Source of the DNA: Acidobacteriota bacterium
GTDB lineage: Bacteria > Acidobacteriota > Terriglobia > Bryobacterales > Bryobacteraceae
Direction of reading: 5' to 3'
Assembly (NCBI GenBank): GCA_014584705.1
Contig: JACTMJ010000025.1
Span: 1 to 39,069 of the forward strand
Length of the DNA: 39,069 bases
Every line of letters starts with the position of its first letter. The stretch's first letter is position 1. Position numbers and translations under genes: made by a program. This document shows, in pieces, positions 1-9,039 of the stretch. The notes beneath the pieces are model-generated. The model was not told where the DNA came from, did not search any database, and was given only the letters and a program-made list of their open reading frames with translations.

Positions 1-45
1 CTTCAACAACTCGTCGATCGCCGCTTCCAGCTTCGTTACTTTCAT
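1..45 (-). CDS. N-terminus of an unidentified ORF, probably the element's transposase (partial)
   Basis: Reading the minus strand from the ATG at 45 gives MKVTKLEAAIDELLK, running off the window. AGAGGA lies about 4 bases upstream, which supports this start; an in-frame ATG at 57 is an alternative. The fragment looks like the start of a helix or coiled coil. It is too short to assign to a family. Its position at the broken edge of a receptor gene is the only reason to propose a transposase or its accessory protein. Confidence 0.35.
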   Translation of the reverse strand, partial: MKVTKLEAAIDELLK

Positions 46-95
46 CCGTCCTCTCATCCTCTCCGAGAATCGGACTTACACAAAATTCGAAACAC
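1..95 (-). mobile_element. Probable end of an insertion sequence, cut by the window start
   Basis: The receptor gene that follows loses its family resemblance abruptly at about base 100. Codons from base 101 read NDALDARNAF, the hallmark just after the plug of Oar-like receptors, but the codons before it do not read as receptor. Bases 1-95 instead look like the edge of a foreign element. On the minus strand a leader containing TTTTGTGTAAGTCCGATTC is followed by a Shine-Dalgarno-like AGAGGA and an ATG at 45. A TTACACAAAA-type terminus is reminiscent of IS256/Mutator ends, but that is from memory and unproven. The other end, the transposase body and any target duplication lie outside the window, so family and exact junction (about 85-100) stay open. 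Confidence 0.5.
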
Positions 96-97
96 GC

Positions 98-2788
98 TCT
101 CGCAACGACGCGCTCGACGCCCGCAACGCCTTCGCTACCCAGAGAGATCCGCGCACGGGCCGCATCAAGCAGGTGCTGCGCTACAACCAGTATGGCGGCA
201 CGGTTGGCGGCCCGGTTTTCATCCCGAAGTATTACGACGGCCGCAATCGCACCTTCTTCTTCTTTGGCTATGAGCAATGGCGCTGGCGGGCCACCGGCAA
301 CCCCCGCTTGGGCACGGTAGCCACCGCGCGGGAGCGCGCCGGCGATTTCAGCAACACCCTCGACGGCCAGGGCAAACTGATTACGATCTTTGACCCCGCC
401 ACCACCACGGCCCGCCCCGGCGGCGGCTTTACTCGCACGCCCTTCGCGAACAACATTCTGCCGTCAGGCCGCTTCGATCCGCTTTCCAAGCGCGTGCTCG
501 AGTTCATGCCAGCCCCGAATGCCACGCCTACGAATGCATTCACCAACGCCAATAACTTCATTTCTCTGGTGCCGTCGAGTTCGGACCAGGGTACCACCAA
601 TATGCGCCTGGATCACCGCTTCACGGAGAACGATTCCTTCTTCTTCCGCTACACCGTCACCCGGAATACGAGGCGAGACCAGGGCTGGGGACTGGGCGCG
701 TCGGACCCCGCCGCTCGTAATGACCAGCGGGATAACCACGCCGCCGTCGTCAACTACACCAAGGTGCTTACGGCGACCACGCTGAACGACCTGCGTGTGG
801 CCGTTTCCCGGCAGTGGCTTCCCTTTGAGCATCCCAGTTTCGATAAGAACTGGCCGCAACAGTTGGGCTATCCCAGCATCATTCCTCAGGACCAGTTCCC
901 GCCCGTGACGATCAGCGGTCTGCTGGGAATCGGCAACGCGGCCTTCTCCGCCGGGCTCCGCGCGCAGCAGTTCGTGCAGATTGCCGACGGCATGACCTTC
1001 ATTCGAGGCAGTCACACCCTCAAGACCGGCTTTGACCTGCGCTGGTACCGGCTGAGCTTCATCAATCGTTTCCGGCCGTCGGGAGCTTTTGACTTCTCCC
1101 CGAGCCTCACCAATAATCCGATCGCACCGGCCGGAACGGGCGTGGGTCTCGCCAGCTTCCTGCTTGGAGAGGTGAGCGGAGGCGGCCAGGGCTATCGGCC
1201 CTTCTTCCAGTTCCGTGCGCTGCCCCTCGGCGCCTACTTCCAGGACGATTGGAAAGTCACGCCGAACTTCACCCTGAACCTGGGCATGCGCTATGACGTC
1301 TCCTTTGGCCCCACGGAAATCCACGACCGGCACTCCAACTTCAACCCGTTTGTGACCAACCCGGAAAATGGCTATCTCGGGCAAATGGTCTATAACGGCG
1401 ACGGCACGGAACCCCGTTCCTTTGTCAATCTCGACAAGAACAACATCGGTCCCAGAATCGGATTCGCCTGGAACCCGGGCGGCGCCGGAAAGACCGCGAT
1501 CCGGGCGGGCTACGGTCTGATCTACACGATTTCCGAAATCGGTCATATTCAAGGCGACAACACCAACGCGTTTGGCTTCTCCGTGGATACCAATTTCGCC
1601 TCCGCTCAGCCGGGCATCACTCCGGCCTTCCGCTTCAGCCAGGGGCCGGATTCCCTCCTTCGGCCGCTCGGCGCCGACGGCGGCCCCTCGGCGTTTCGTG
1701 GTCAGACGGTCCGCTATCAGGATCGCAACGCCCCCACACCCTATCTTCAGCAGTGGAACTTCACCGTGCAGCGTGCTCTGTGGGGAGGCTGGGTAGGCAG
1801 CGCCGTCTATGCCGGCAGCCGCGGCATACACCTCTTCGGCGGCAATTACGATCTCAACCAGCTTGACCCCGCCTTCTGGAGCGAGGGCCTCGGGCTTCAG
1901 ACCACGGTAGCGAATCCGTTCCGCGGGCAGATTACTTCCGGCCCGCTCGCGGGTGCCACCGTCCAGAAACAGCAACTGCTCCGGCCCTATCCGGATTACC
2001 AGACCGTGCAAACGTTCGCCGCGCCCAACGCAAGCAGCAGTTACCATTCCTTCCAGGCGAGCCTCGAGAAGCGCTTTTCCGCCGGGCTTTCCACGTTGAT
2101 CAGCTATACTGGCGGCAAGCTGATAACGGATGCGCTCTCAATTGGAGGTGGCGGCAATGCCACAGGGCTCGAAGGCTTCCGTATGGGCCGCTTCAACCGG
2201 AGACTGGATCGCCGCATTGATCAGGACGACGTTTCCCAGCGCCTGGTTGTCAGCAGCGTGTATGAACTTCCCTTCGGCAAGGGCCACGCCTTCCTCAATC
2301 GGGTTCCCACCGTTGTGGATCTCATTCTTGGCGGCTGGCAGATCAATGGGATCGGCACTTTCCAGACCGGGAAACCGTTGATGGTGCGGGGCGCCAACAA
2401 CTTTACCGGAATCGGTTTTCCCGATCTCGTGAGTGATCCTTCGTTGCCTTCCGGCGAGCGCGGCGCCAACGGCTGGTTCGACACAAACGCCTTCAAGAAC
2501 CCGGCCAACTTCGTGCTCGGCAACGCGCCCTACACGCTCCCGAGCACCCGCGGACCCGGCCTCACCGACGTCAGCTTTAGCCTCTTTAAGACCTTCAGCT
2601 TCCTCGAGCGCTACCGCCTGGAGACGCGCTGGGAAATGTTCAACGCACTAAACACGGTGAACCTGAACAATCCGAATACCACCTTCAGCCCGAACGCGCA
2701 GGGCGTCAACACGAATGCCAATTTCGGCAAGATCTTTGGTGCGCTCGAAGCGCGGCGGATGCAGGTAGGCATGCGCCTGACGTTCTGA
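98..2788 (+). pseudogene. TonB-dependent receptor (Oar-like), 5'-truncated by an insertion
   Basis: The remaining roughly 890 codons encode the outer-membrane beta barrel of an Oar/CarboxypepD_reg-type TonB-dependent receptor. Recognisable parts are NDALDARNAF and YNQYGGTVGGPVFIPKYYDG at the plug-barrel junction, FFFFGYEQWR, many alternating aromatic strands, LGAYFQDDWKVTPNFTLNLG, and a terminal strand ending MQVGMRLTF with the C-terminal Phe expected for BAM-dependent insertion. Family members usually exceed 1,000 residues and begin with a signal peptide, a carboxypeptidase-regulatory-like domain and a plug; all of these are missing. The frame is open back to base 2 but the upstream codons are unrelated. 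No credible start with a ribosome site is visible; the first in-frame start (173) is internal. A non-functional remnant is most likely. The FAD oxidoreductase follows 23 bases after the stop, so the two were probably one unit. Confidence 0.85.
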
Positions 2789-2811
2789 TCGTATTGAGGG
2801 AGAATATTCTG

Positions 2812-4461
2812 ATGAACCGACGAGACTTCCATTCCATGGTGGGCGCCGGGATGCTAGCATCTCCGCTCGCCTCGGCACAATCGGCGGGCGGCACACCCAC
2901 CGAACGCACGTTTGACTTTGTGGCTTACGGAGGAACCGCCGCCGGCGTCACCACGGCCGTGGCGGCCGCCCGTCAGGGCATGAAGGTAGCACTCCTTGAG
3001 CCTCACGATCATATCGGGGGCATGGTGAGCGGCGGGCTCTCGGGTACCGACGTGGGCCGCCGCGAGGTAATTGGCGGCATGGCACTGGAGTTCTATCTCC
3101 GCGCCGGACGCCGTTATGACGTTGGGCAGCACCTCAACTATCTCGCCTGGATGCCCGAACCCCGCGTGGCCGAAAGCATCTTTCGCGAGATGATCTCGGA
3201 AGCGAACGTGACCCTGCTGTTCCGGCACCGCCTCAAGGAGAAGACGGGCGTTTCCATGTCGGGTGGGCGTATCCGCTCGATCGAGATGGAGAACGGTGCG
3301 AAGTTCTCCGCTCCGATCTTTGCCGACTGCACCTATGAAGGCGACCTCATGGCGCAGGCGAAGGTTTCTTACACGGTAGGCCGCGAAGGCGTGAAGCAAT
3401 ACGGCGAATCGCTCGCCGGCATTCGCGCCGTGACGCCCCACCACCAGTTTCATTACCCGATTCCGGCTCGCGACGCCAACGGGAAGCTCTATCCCGAGAT
3501 CGGCGATTACCCGCGCGGCACTCCCGGAGACGGTGACCACAAGGTGCAAGCCTACAATTTCCGCGTGATCGCCTCGAACGACCCGCAGAATCGTCTCCCA
3601 TGGCCGAAGCCGGAAGGTTATGACCCCGCGCGCTATGAATTGCTCGCGCTCTATTTGGCCGGAGAAGTGAAGCGCCTCAACCGCGCTCCCATCTTCAATG
3701 AAGTGTCCCTCCTCCGGCGGATTCCCAATCGCAAGGCGGACATCAACAATCGCGGCGGGTTCTCCTCTGATTACATTGGCAAGAACTGGGAGTATCCGGA
3801 TGGCAGTTACGCCACGCGCGCCCGCATCTGGAACGATCACATCCTCTATCAGCAGGGTCTCTACTACTTCCTGGCCAACGACCCTCGCGTGCCGCCCACC
3901 CTCCAGATGGAAGTGAACCAATGGGGCCTGGCCCGCGATGAGTACGAAGATACGAACCACTGGCCGCATCAGATCTACGTCCGCGAGGCGCGCCGCATGG
4001 TGGGCGAGTTTGTCGCTACACAGAAGGACTTGCAGACCGATCTGAAAAAGACCGACGCGATCGGCATGGGCAGCTATCAGAGCGATTCGCACAACATCCA
4101 GCGCATCGTGAATGAGAAAGGCTTCGTCGAGAACGAGGGCGATGTCCAGGTGGCGGTGAATCCTTACCAGATCTCCTACCGCATCATGCTTCCGAAGCGG
4201 GAGGAGTGCATCAACCTGCTCGCCCCGGTGCCGTTCTCGGCGTCGCATATCGCCTTTGCCTCCATGCGCATGGAGCCGCAGTGGATGCTCATCGGCCATG
4301 CGGCGGGGGTAGCCGCCAGTCTCGCCCACCAGGCGAACAAACCGCCGCACGAGATCGACGTGAAGAAGTTGCAGGGAATCCTTCTCGACCAGGGCGCGGT
4401 GTTCGAGTACGTCCGTCCTGTGCAGAACGAAGCCATCACGAAACTGCAGCGCCTGCTATAG
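2812..4461 (+). CDS. FAD-dependent oxidoreductase, Tat-exported
   Basis: This 549-residue protein belongs to the FAD_oxidored group (PF12831-like). After the signal comes the dinucleotide-binding fold DFVAYGGTAAGVTTAVAAAR with an acidic end of strand two (ALLEPHDHIGGMVSGG). C-terminal FAD-contact segments include APVPFSASHIAFASMRMEP and GHAAGVAASLA. The N-terminus NRRDFHSMVGAGMLASPLASAQ is a compact twin-arginine signal, implying export of the folded flavoprotein. I chose the ATG at 2812, preceded by GAGGGAGAA; a TTG at 2794 lies upstream in frame but would bury the Tat signal. Relatives are common beside polysaccharide-use genes in Acidobacteriota and Planctomycetota; the substrate is unknown. 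It lies directly downstream of the broken receptor, so its transcription may depend on a promoter from the inserted element. Confidence 0.85.
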   Translation: MNRRDFHSMVGAGMLASPLASAQSAGGTPTERTFDFVAYGGTAAGVTTAVAAARQGMKVALLEPHDHIGGMVSGGLSGTDVGRREVIGGMALEFYLRAGRRYDVGQHLNYLAWMPEPRVAESIFREMISEANVTLLFRHRLKEKTGVSMSGGRIRSIEMENGAKFSAPIFADCTYEGDLMAQAKVSYTVGREGVKQYGESLAGIRAVTPHHQFHYPIPARDANGKLYPEIGDYPRGTPGDGDHKVQAYNFRVIASNDPQNRLPWPKPEGYDPARYELLALYLAGEVKRLNRAPIFNEVSLLRRIPNRKADINNRGGFSSDYIGKNWEYPDGSYATRARIWNDHILYQQGLYYFLANDPRVPPTLQMEVNQWGLARDEYEDTNHWPHQIYVREARRMVGEFVATQKDLQTDLKKTDAIGMGSYQSDSHNIQRIVNEKGFVENEGDVQVAVNPYQISYRIMLPKREECINLLAPVPFSASHIAFASMRMEPQWMLIGHAAGVAASLAHQANKPPHEIDVKKLQGILLDQGAVFEYVRPVQNEAITKLQRLL

Positions 4462-4480
4462 CCGGTCTGCTCTCAACCAC

Positions 4481-4525
4481 AACGCTCCGCTGGCGGAATC
4501 AGGATGGCCGCCGGCGGAGCGTTTT
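4481..4525 (+). terminator. Strong intrinsic terminator of the oxidoreductase, overlapping the 3' end of polX
   Basis: Bases 4481-4496 pair with 4508-4523 as a 16-bp stem with one T-G pair and an 11-base loop, followed by TTTT (4522-4525, first two bases shared with the stem). It begins 20 bases after the oxidoreductase stop. The convergent polX gene stops at 4499, so the hairpin includes the last polX codons and its stop. It serves the plus strand best; the minus-strand side lacks a good U-tract. Confidence 0.8.
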
Positions 4526-6238
4526 CAGGAATGCCGCGTAGGGCAGGGTGTTCAGCACGTCGTGCTTTTCGAGCCAGCCTCGCCGCGCCATCTTTACGCC
4601 GTACTTGATGTTGGCGAGATGCCGGGGGTGGTGCGCATCCGTATCCACCATGAACTTCACGCCTTTCGCCTGCGCCGCGCGGATCAGCGGAGCATGCAAG
4701 TCCAGCCGCTCCGGGCTGGAATTGATCTCCATGGCCACGCCATCTTTCGCGCACGCCGTTGCCACCACGTCGAAGTCATAGGGGAACGGGTCCCGTTGCA
4801 GGAGTAACCTTCCCGTGGGGTGCCCCATCACGCGCACGTACGGGTTCTCAACGACGCGCAGCAGCCGCTCCGTCATCTCCGCGCTTTCCTGGTTCATGTG
4901 GCTGTGGACGCTCGCAATCACCATATCGAGCGATGCCAGCGCTTCATCGTCGAGATCCATCCGGCCGTCGCGCAAAATATCGCATTCGATACCGGCGAGG
5001 ATATGGATACCCAGGTGCCCTTCGCGATTGATCGCTTCCACCGTGCGGGCGAACGCGATCGCGCGCTTCTCATCGAGACCGTTCGCCATTGCCAGCGCCT
5101 TCGAGTGGTCCGTGATGGCGATGTATTCATAGCCCATCGCCTTGGCCGCGAGCGCCATTTCTTCGAGAGTCGCCCGGCCGTCGCTTTCGCGGGTGTGCAT
5201 GTGCAAGTCCCCGCGAATGTCGCCGAGCTCCACCAGTGTGGGCAGGGAGTTCTCTTCCGCCCGTTCAATCTCCCCTGTGTTCTCGCGCATCTCGGGCGGA
5301 ATCCAGGAGAGTCCCAATTCGCGGTAAATCTCCTCTTCCGTGGCGGAGGCCACAACGGTGCCATCCGCTTCCCGAAACAGGCCGTATTCATTGAGCGTCA
5401 GCTTGCGGTTCACCGCGCGCGTTCGCAAGGCGACGCTATGTTCCTTGCTGCCGGTAAAGTATTGCAGCGCGGCGCCAAAGCTCTCCGGCGGCAGAGCGCG
5501 CAAATCCACTTGCAGGTTCTGGCGGCCTATCTGCGCGCTCGCCTTGTTCTTCCCCTTCCCCAACACTTCGTGGATGCCGGGCGCGCTCACGAACCGGTCG
5601 AGCACCGCGGAGGCGTCTTCCGTCTCCACCAGCAGGTCGAGATCCCCGATCGTTTCCTTGCCCCGCCGGAAGCTTCCCGCCACGTGGAAGCGCTCCGGGG
5701 CAACGACTTCGCTCAACCATGCGCGCAGCTCCCCGGCCACCTCGTCTCCGTAGCTCAGCAGAAAGCGTCCCGCGCCCTTCCGATACGTCTCGATCGAGCG
5801 CAGCACCTTTTCCTCGAGCTTTTGCCCCATTCGCGGCAACTCACGCAGCTTGCCTTCCTTGCACAGCGCTTCCAGTTCATCGATCGTGCTTACCCGGTAA
5901 TGCTCCCAGATCATGGCGATCGATTTCGGCCCCAGGCCCTGGATCTTCAGGAGTTCGAGCGCCGTCGGCGGGTAGCGGGTGAGGATCTCGTCGCGCCGTT
6001 CGAAGGAACCGCGCTCCGCGATCTCCCCGAGCACATGCGCGATTCCCTTGCCGATTCCCTTGATGTCCGTTACCTTCTGCGAAGGGTCCCGCAGCATCTC
6101 CATCACCGGCTGAGGATAATTCTCAATAGCGGAAGCCGCATTGCGATAGCTGCGGATGCGGAAGCCGTCCTCCTGCGCAATCTCCATCAGATCCGCGGTC
6201 TCTTCGAGCAGCCGGGCGACCTGCGCATTGTCGAGCAT
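4499..6238 (-). CDS. polX: DNA polymerase/3'-5' exonuclease PolX
   Basis: This 579-residue family-X repair polymerase is fused to a PHP phosphoesterase domain, the standard bacterial PolX. It fills gaps in base-excision repair and trims 3' ends. Two helix-hairpin-helix motifs are visible (GIGKGI near 61, GLGPKS near 101). The polymerase palm has GSFRRGKETIGDLDLLVE with metal ligands D199 and D201, and a third carboxylate in QVDLRA (D245). The PHP domain starts at GDLHMHTRESDG (His346, His348) and continues with HSHMNQ, GHPTGR, EINSS and DTDAHH, a full metal set, so both activities should be intact. I chose the ATG at 6238, with AGGGGCG just upstream, giving MLDNAQVARLLEE, the usual family start; a TTG at 6265 is in frame. 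It is divergent from hfq. Confidence 0.95.
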   Translation of the reverse strand: MLDNAQVARLLEETADLMEIAQEDGFRIRSYRNAASAIENYPQPVMEMLRDPSQKVTDIKGIGKGIAHVLGEIAERGSFERRDEILTRYPPTALELLKIQGLGPKSIAMIWEHYRVSTIDELEALCKEGKLRELPRMGQKLEEKVLRSIETYRKGAGRFLLSYGDEVAGELRAWLSEVVAPERFHVAGSFRRGKETIGDLDLLVETEDASAVLDRFVSAPGIHEVLGKGKNKASAQIGRQNLQVDLRALPPESFGAALQYFTGSKEHSVALRTRAVNRKLTLNEYGLFREADGTVVASATEEEIYRELGLSWIPPEMRENTGEIERAEENSLPTLVELGDIRGDLHMHTRESDGRATLEEMALAAKAMGYEYIAITDHSKALAMANGLDEKRAIAFARTVEAINREGHLGIHILAGIECDILRDGRMDLDDEALASLDMVIASVHSHMNQESAEMTERLLRVVENPYVRVMGHPTGRLLLQRDPFPYDFDVVATACAKDGVAMEINSSPERLDLHAPLIRAAQAKGVKFMVDTDAHHPRHLANIKYGVKMARRGWLEKHDVLNTLPYAAFLKTLRRRPS

Positions 6239-6384
6239 AACGCCCCTATCATCCCCCAATCCCAACCTTCCGTAAAGCCCGCGGACCGCTGCATTGGGGT
6301 ACGCGCGGCGGCAGGTTGTTATAGAATCGAGCTACGGTTCGCCGTACTCCCTTTGACCGATTTTTGTTAGCCGGGGAACGTTCC

Positions 6385-6684
6385 ATGGATAAGACTGCGC
6401 AAAATATACAAGAAGCATTTTTGAACAACGCGCGCAAAGAGAAGATCTTTCTGACGATCTACCTCACCAGCGGTGTGAAGCTTTCCGGGCGCATCAAGAG
6501 CTTCGATAAATACTCTGTGATCCTGGAAACCAATAACCAGGAACAGTTGATCTTCAAGCACGCCATTTCAACGGTGGTTGTGTCTCGCCACATGCACGGC
6601 GCGCCGCAGGGGTCGAGCTCTTCCCACGGGACCGCCGCCGCTCCTGGATCCGCGAGCGCCCCAGGCGTGCCGAACGAAGACTAG
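6385..6684 (+). CDS. hfq: RNA chaperone Hfq
   Basis: This is an Sm-like RNA chaperone expected to form a hexameric ring that pairs small RNAs with mRNAs. The Sm core covers about residues 5-70: [14 protein letters not shown], then [17 protein letters not shown] (Sm1) and FKHAISTVV (Sm2, usually YKHA; here Phe replaces Tyr). The remaining 30 residues are a Ser/Gly/Ala/Pro-rich flexible tail. The protein is 99 residues. The ATG at 6385 follows GGGGAA and gives MDKTAQNIQ, the common family start. hflX follows after 27 bases, the same order as in Escherichia coli. Its presence makes trans-acting small RNAs in this organism plausible. Confidence 0.95.
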   Translation: MDKTAQNIQEAFLNNARKEKIFLTIYLTSGVKLSGRIKSFDKYSVILETNNQEQLIFKHAISTVVVSRHMHGAPQGSSSSHGTAAAPGSASAPGVPNED

Positions 6685-6711
6685 GCGGCGGGTCCCGCTC
6701 GAAGTACACGG

Positions 6712-8067
6712 ATGAACTCAAATCTGTCCCGGCGAAATCTTCCCAGAGAGCGGGCGGTTCTGGTTGGGCTGGATCTTGCACGCGCGTCGTCTCAGGACCA
6801 GCCCCGCACGTACACTGCTTCCGAATCGCTGGACGAACTTCGCGAGCTCGCCGCAACCTCCGGAGCGGAGGTCGTTCACAGTGCTATCCAGCATCTCCAT
6901 GCTCCGAATGCCGCTACCCTCATCGGGGCAGGCAAGGTTGAGGAGTTGGCCCTGCTTCGGGAAGCGGAAGAGATTGATGTATTCCTATTCGATGTGGATC
7001 TCTCGCCCACCCAGCAGCGCAATCTGGAGCGACGTCTGGGCGCGAAGGTGATTGACCGCACGCAGCTCATCCTCGACATTTTCGCGAGCCGTGCCCAGAC
7101 TCGCGAGGGCAAGCTGCAGGTGGAACTGGCTCAGCTCGACTACCTGTTGCCCCGCCTTGCCGGGCATGGCGTTGAGATGTCGCGTCTGGGCGGCGGCATT
7201 GGCACCCGCGGCCCGGGCGAAACCCAATTGGAAACGGACCGCCGGAAGATTGCCCGGCGCATGCGGAAGCTCGAAGCGGACCTGGAATCGGTTCGGCGCG
7301 GCCGAGGAGTGCAGCGCGCCAAACGCGCTTCGGTACCCCTGGCAACCGCGGCTTTGGTGGGTTACACCAATGCGGGCAAGTCCACTCTGTTCAACACCCT
7401 CACGCAAGCCGGCGTTCTGGCCGATAGCCGCCTCTTCGCCACGCTTGACCCTACCGTGCGGGCACTCACGCTCCCCTCCCGCCGCAAAGTATTGCTGAGC
7501 GACACCGTCGGATTCATTCGGAATCTGCCTGTCAGTCTGGTCAAGGCCTTTCGGGCCACGCTCGAGGAAGCCGCGGGCGCCGGCATCCTGGTGCATGTCG
7601 TGGATGCCTCCTCGGAGCATGCGGCGGCCCATGTGACCCACGTGAACGAGGTTCTGAAGGAAATCGACGCGGGCGATATTCCGCAGGTCCTGGTGCTCAA
7701 TAAGTCTGATCTCCTCCCGGATGGCGGCAAGTCTATGGAGCGGCGCTTCGCCGCCGAACCGGGAATCGAGTTTTGCCTTTCTGTTTCCGCCCTTGCGGGC
7801 ACGGGCCTCGCCGAACTGCTCGCCCAACTTGACAGGATGCTTCCCTATGATCCTCTGCGGCGGGTTCACTTCCATTTTCCGCATGATGCCGCCCAGCAGG
7901 TGAACACGGTGCATGTAGCCGCGCAAGTGCTCCGCCGGGAGTACACCCAGGATGGGTGCGACATTGAGGCGGTTGCACCGGCTTCGGTGATCCGGTTGCT
8001 GGCTCCGTACTTGACGGGTGAGAGTGCGGAAATCAGGCCACCCGTAGAGCGGTCTCCAGCGCAATAG
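6712..8067 (+). CDS. hflX: Ribosome-associated GTPase HflX
   Basis: HflX is a GTPase that binds the 50S subunit and splits stalled or stress-arrested ribosomes. The 451-residue protein has the N-terminal nucleotide-binding subdomain (about 1-130, with HAPNAATLIGAGKVEEL), the family signature GGIGTRGPGETQLETDRR, and a coiled-coil linker rich in Arg/Lys. The G domain shows G1 GYTNAGKST, G3 DTVGFIRNLP, G4 NKSD and G5 SALAGTGL, then a C-terminal domain. Every motif is intact. The gene follows hfq by 27 bases with no terminator between, so co-transcription is likely. The start ATG at 6712 lacks a strong ribosome site (GAAG about 9 bases upstream), consistent with some coupling to hfq. Confidence 0.95.
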   Translation: MNSNLSRRNLPRERAVLVGLDLARASSQDQPRTYTASESLDELRELAATSGAEVVHSAIQHLHAPNAATLIGAGKVEELALLREAEEIDVFLFDVDLSPTQQRNLERRLGAKVIDRTQLILDIFASRAQTREGKLQVELAQLDYLLPRLAGHGVEMSRLGGGIGTRGPGETQLETDRRKIARRMRKLEADLESVRRGRGVQRAKRASVPLATAALVGYTNAGKSTLFNTLTQAGVLADSRLFATLDPTVRALTLPSRRKVLLSDTVGFIRNLPVSLVKAFRATLEEAAGAGILVHVVDASSEHAAAHVTHVNEVLKEIDAGDIPQVLVLNKSDLLPDGGKSMERRFAAEPGIEFCLSVSALAGTGLAELLAQLDRMLPYDPLRRVHFHFPHDAAQQVNTVHVAAQVLRREYTQDGCDIEAVAPASVIRLLAPYLTGESAEIRPPVERSPAQ

Positions 8068-8153
8068 CCGCTCCCGTCGCCTCGCGACGTCCGGTGAAGG
8101 TGCATGCGGTGAACAACTGGCGCCCTGAATCGCTTACACTGATGGCGGTGACG

Positions 8154-8178
8154 CCATTCCCGCCGGCAACGGGAATGG
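8154..8178. promoter_or_regulatory. Perfect 9-bp hairpin between hflX and pgsA
   Basis: CCATTCCCG (8154-8162) pairs with CGGGAATGG (8170-8178) around a 7-base loop. It lies 87 bases after the hflX stop and 15 bases before the pgsA ATG. No U-run follows, so it is not a standard intrinsic terminator. Its closeness to the pgsA start makes a leader structure or a protein-binding palindrome possible. Confidence 0.4.
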
Positions 8179-8193
8179 GATTCGAGATTCCCT

Positions 8194-9039
8194 ATGGCTG
8201 AGGGCTCCCACATCCCGGCACAGAGCGCGAAGCCCCGTTCCGCTGAGCATGATCTTTCCGTGCGTAAGGCGACCATCCCGAATTTCCTTACGATCCTCCG
8301 CATCTTTTTTGTCCCCCTGCTCGTGGCGCTTCTCGTGCAGGAAGACCTGGGGATTTCCCTTTGGGGTTATGGGCTCTCCAATGAAAATGCGGCATTGGCC
8401 GTGTTTCTGATTGCGGGCCTTACGGATCTGCTTGACGGTTACCTTGCACGGCGGTGGAAGCAGGTGACTACCGTGGGAACTCTGCTTGATCCGATCGCCG
8501 ATAAGCTGCTGATCTCCGCCGCTCTCATCGCCCTCGTCCAGGTTCGCGCCGTGCCCGCCTGGATGGTGATTGTCGTGGTTGGCAGGGAATTCGCGGTAAC
8601 CGGATTGCGCTCGATCGCGGCGGCGGAAGGGTTCACGATTCAGGCCAGCGAACTCGGAAAATCGAAGATGGTTTCCCAGATTCTCGCGGTGGCGCTACTC
8701 ATTCTCAGCATCCAGCGCGAAGCCCTGCGATGGCCGGCCCTCGCGATGATGTGGCTGATGGTGGGCTTTGCCCTGGCATCCGGAACGCAATACTTTCTGC
8801 GGTTCTGGAGCAAGCTTGACCGCAATGTGAAGACGCATCGGCGCCGGGAACTGCTTGCCATGGAGACCCAGCATCGGCAGCGCCTTCTTCTAATGGCCCG
8901 CCAGGCACGATTGCGCGGACGGGCCACGAAACGTCCCTTCCGCCTGCGCGCGCTTGCCCCTTGGCTGCAACAGCGGTTTCCCGCTAAGCCGGAGGACTCC
9001 CCTGGCATCGATCCGCCAAATGAGAGTTTTCCCCGCTAA
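8194..9039 (+). CDS. pgsA: CDP-diacylglycerol-glycerol-3-phosphate 3-phosphatidyltransferase
   Basis: This membrane enzyme joins CDP-diacylglycerol and glycerol-3-phosphate to phosphatidylglycerol phosphate, the committed step to phosphatidylglycerol and cardiolipin. The CDP-alcohol phosphotransferase signature is complete near residues 78-106: D-LL-DG-YL-AR, eight residues, G-TLL-D-PIA-D. It begins with TIPNFLTILRIFFVP, a typical PgsA opening, and has several hydrophobic helices. At 281 residues it is about 80-90 longer than usual because of an Arg/Gln-rich cytosolic tail after the last helix (from about 205). The start is uncertain: ATG 8194 adds about 25 unusual residues, and a GTG at 8260 would give the common length at the N-terminus. 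Its stop overlaps that of the convergent rodZ-like gene by four bases. Confidence 0.9.
   Translation: MAEGSHIPAQSAKPRSAEHDLSVRKATIPNFLTILRIFFVPLLVALLVQEDLGISLWGYGLSNENAALAVFLIAGLTDLLDGYLARRWKQVTTVGTLLDPIADKLLISAALIALVQVRAVPAWMVIVVVGREFAVTGLRSIAAAEGFTIQASELGKSKMVSQILAVALLILSIQREALRWPALAMMWLMVGFALASGTQYFLRFWSKLDRNVKTHRRRELLAMETQHRQRLLLMARQARLRGRATKRPFRLRALAPWLQQRFPAKPEDSPGIDPPNESFPR

Noticed and set aside
464-2047. Long open frame (527 codons) on the minus strand inside the receptor remnant
   Set aside because: It is the antisense shadow of the receptor frame in GC-rich DNA; its translation is Arg/Gly/Ala-rich with no domain.
2854-4350. 498-codon minus-strand frame inside the FAD oxidoreductase
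   Set aside because: Antisense shadow; composition is His/Arg/Val-rich without motifs, and the plus frame is a clear flavoprotein.
4820-6370. 516-codon plus-strand frame across polX
   Set aside because: Antisense of a motif-complete PolX; no domain or ribosome site.
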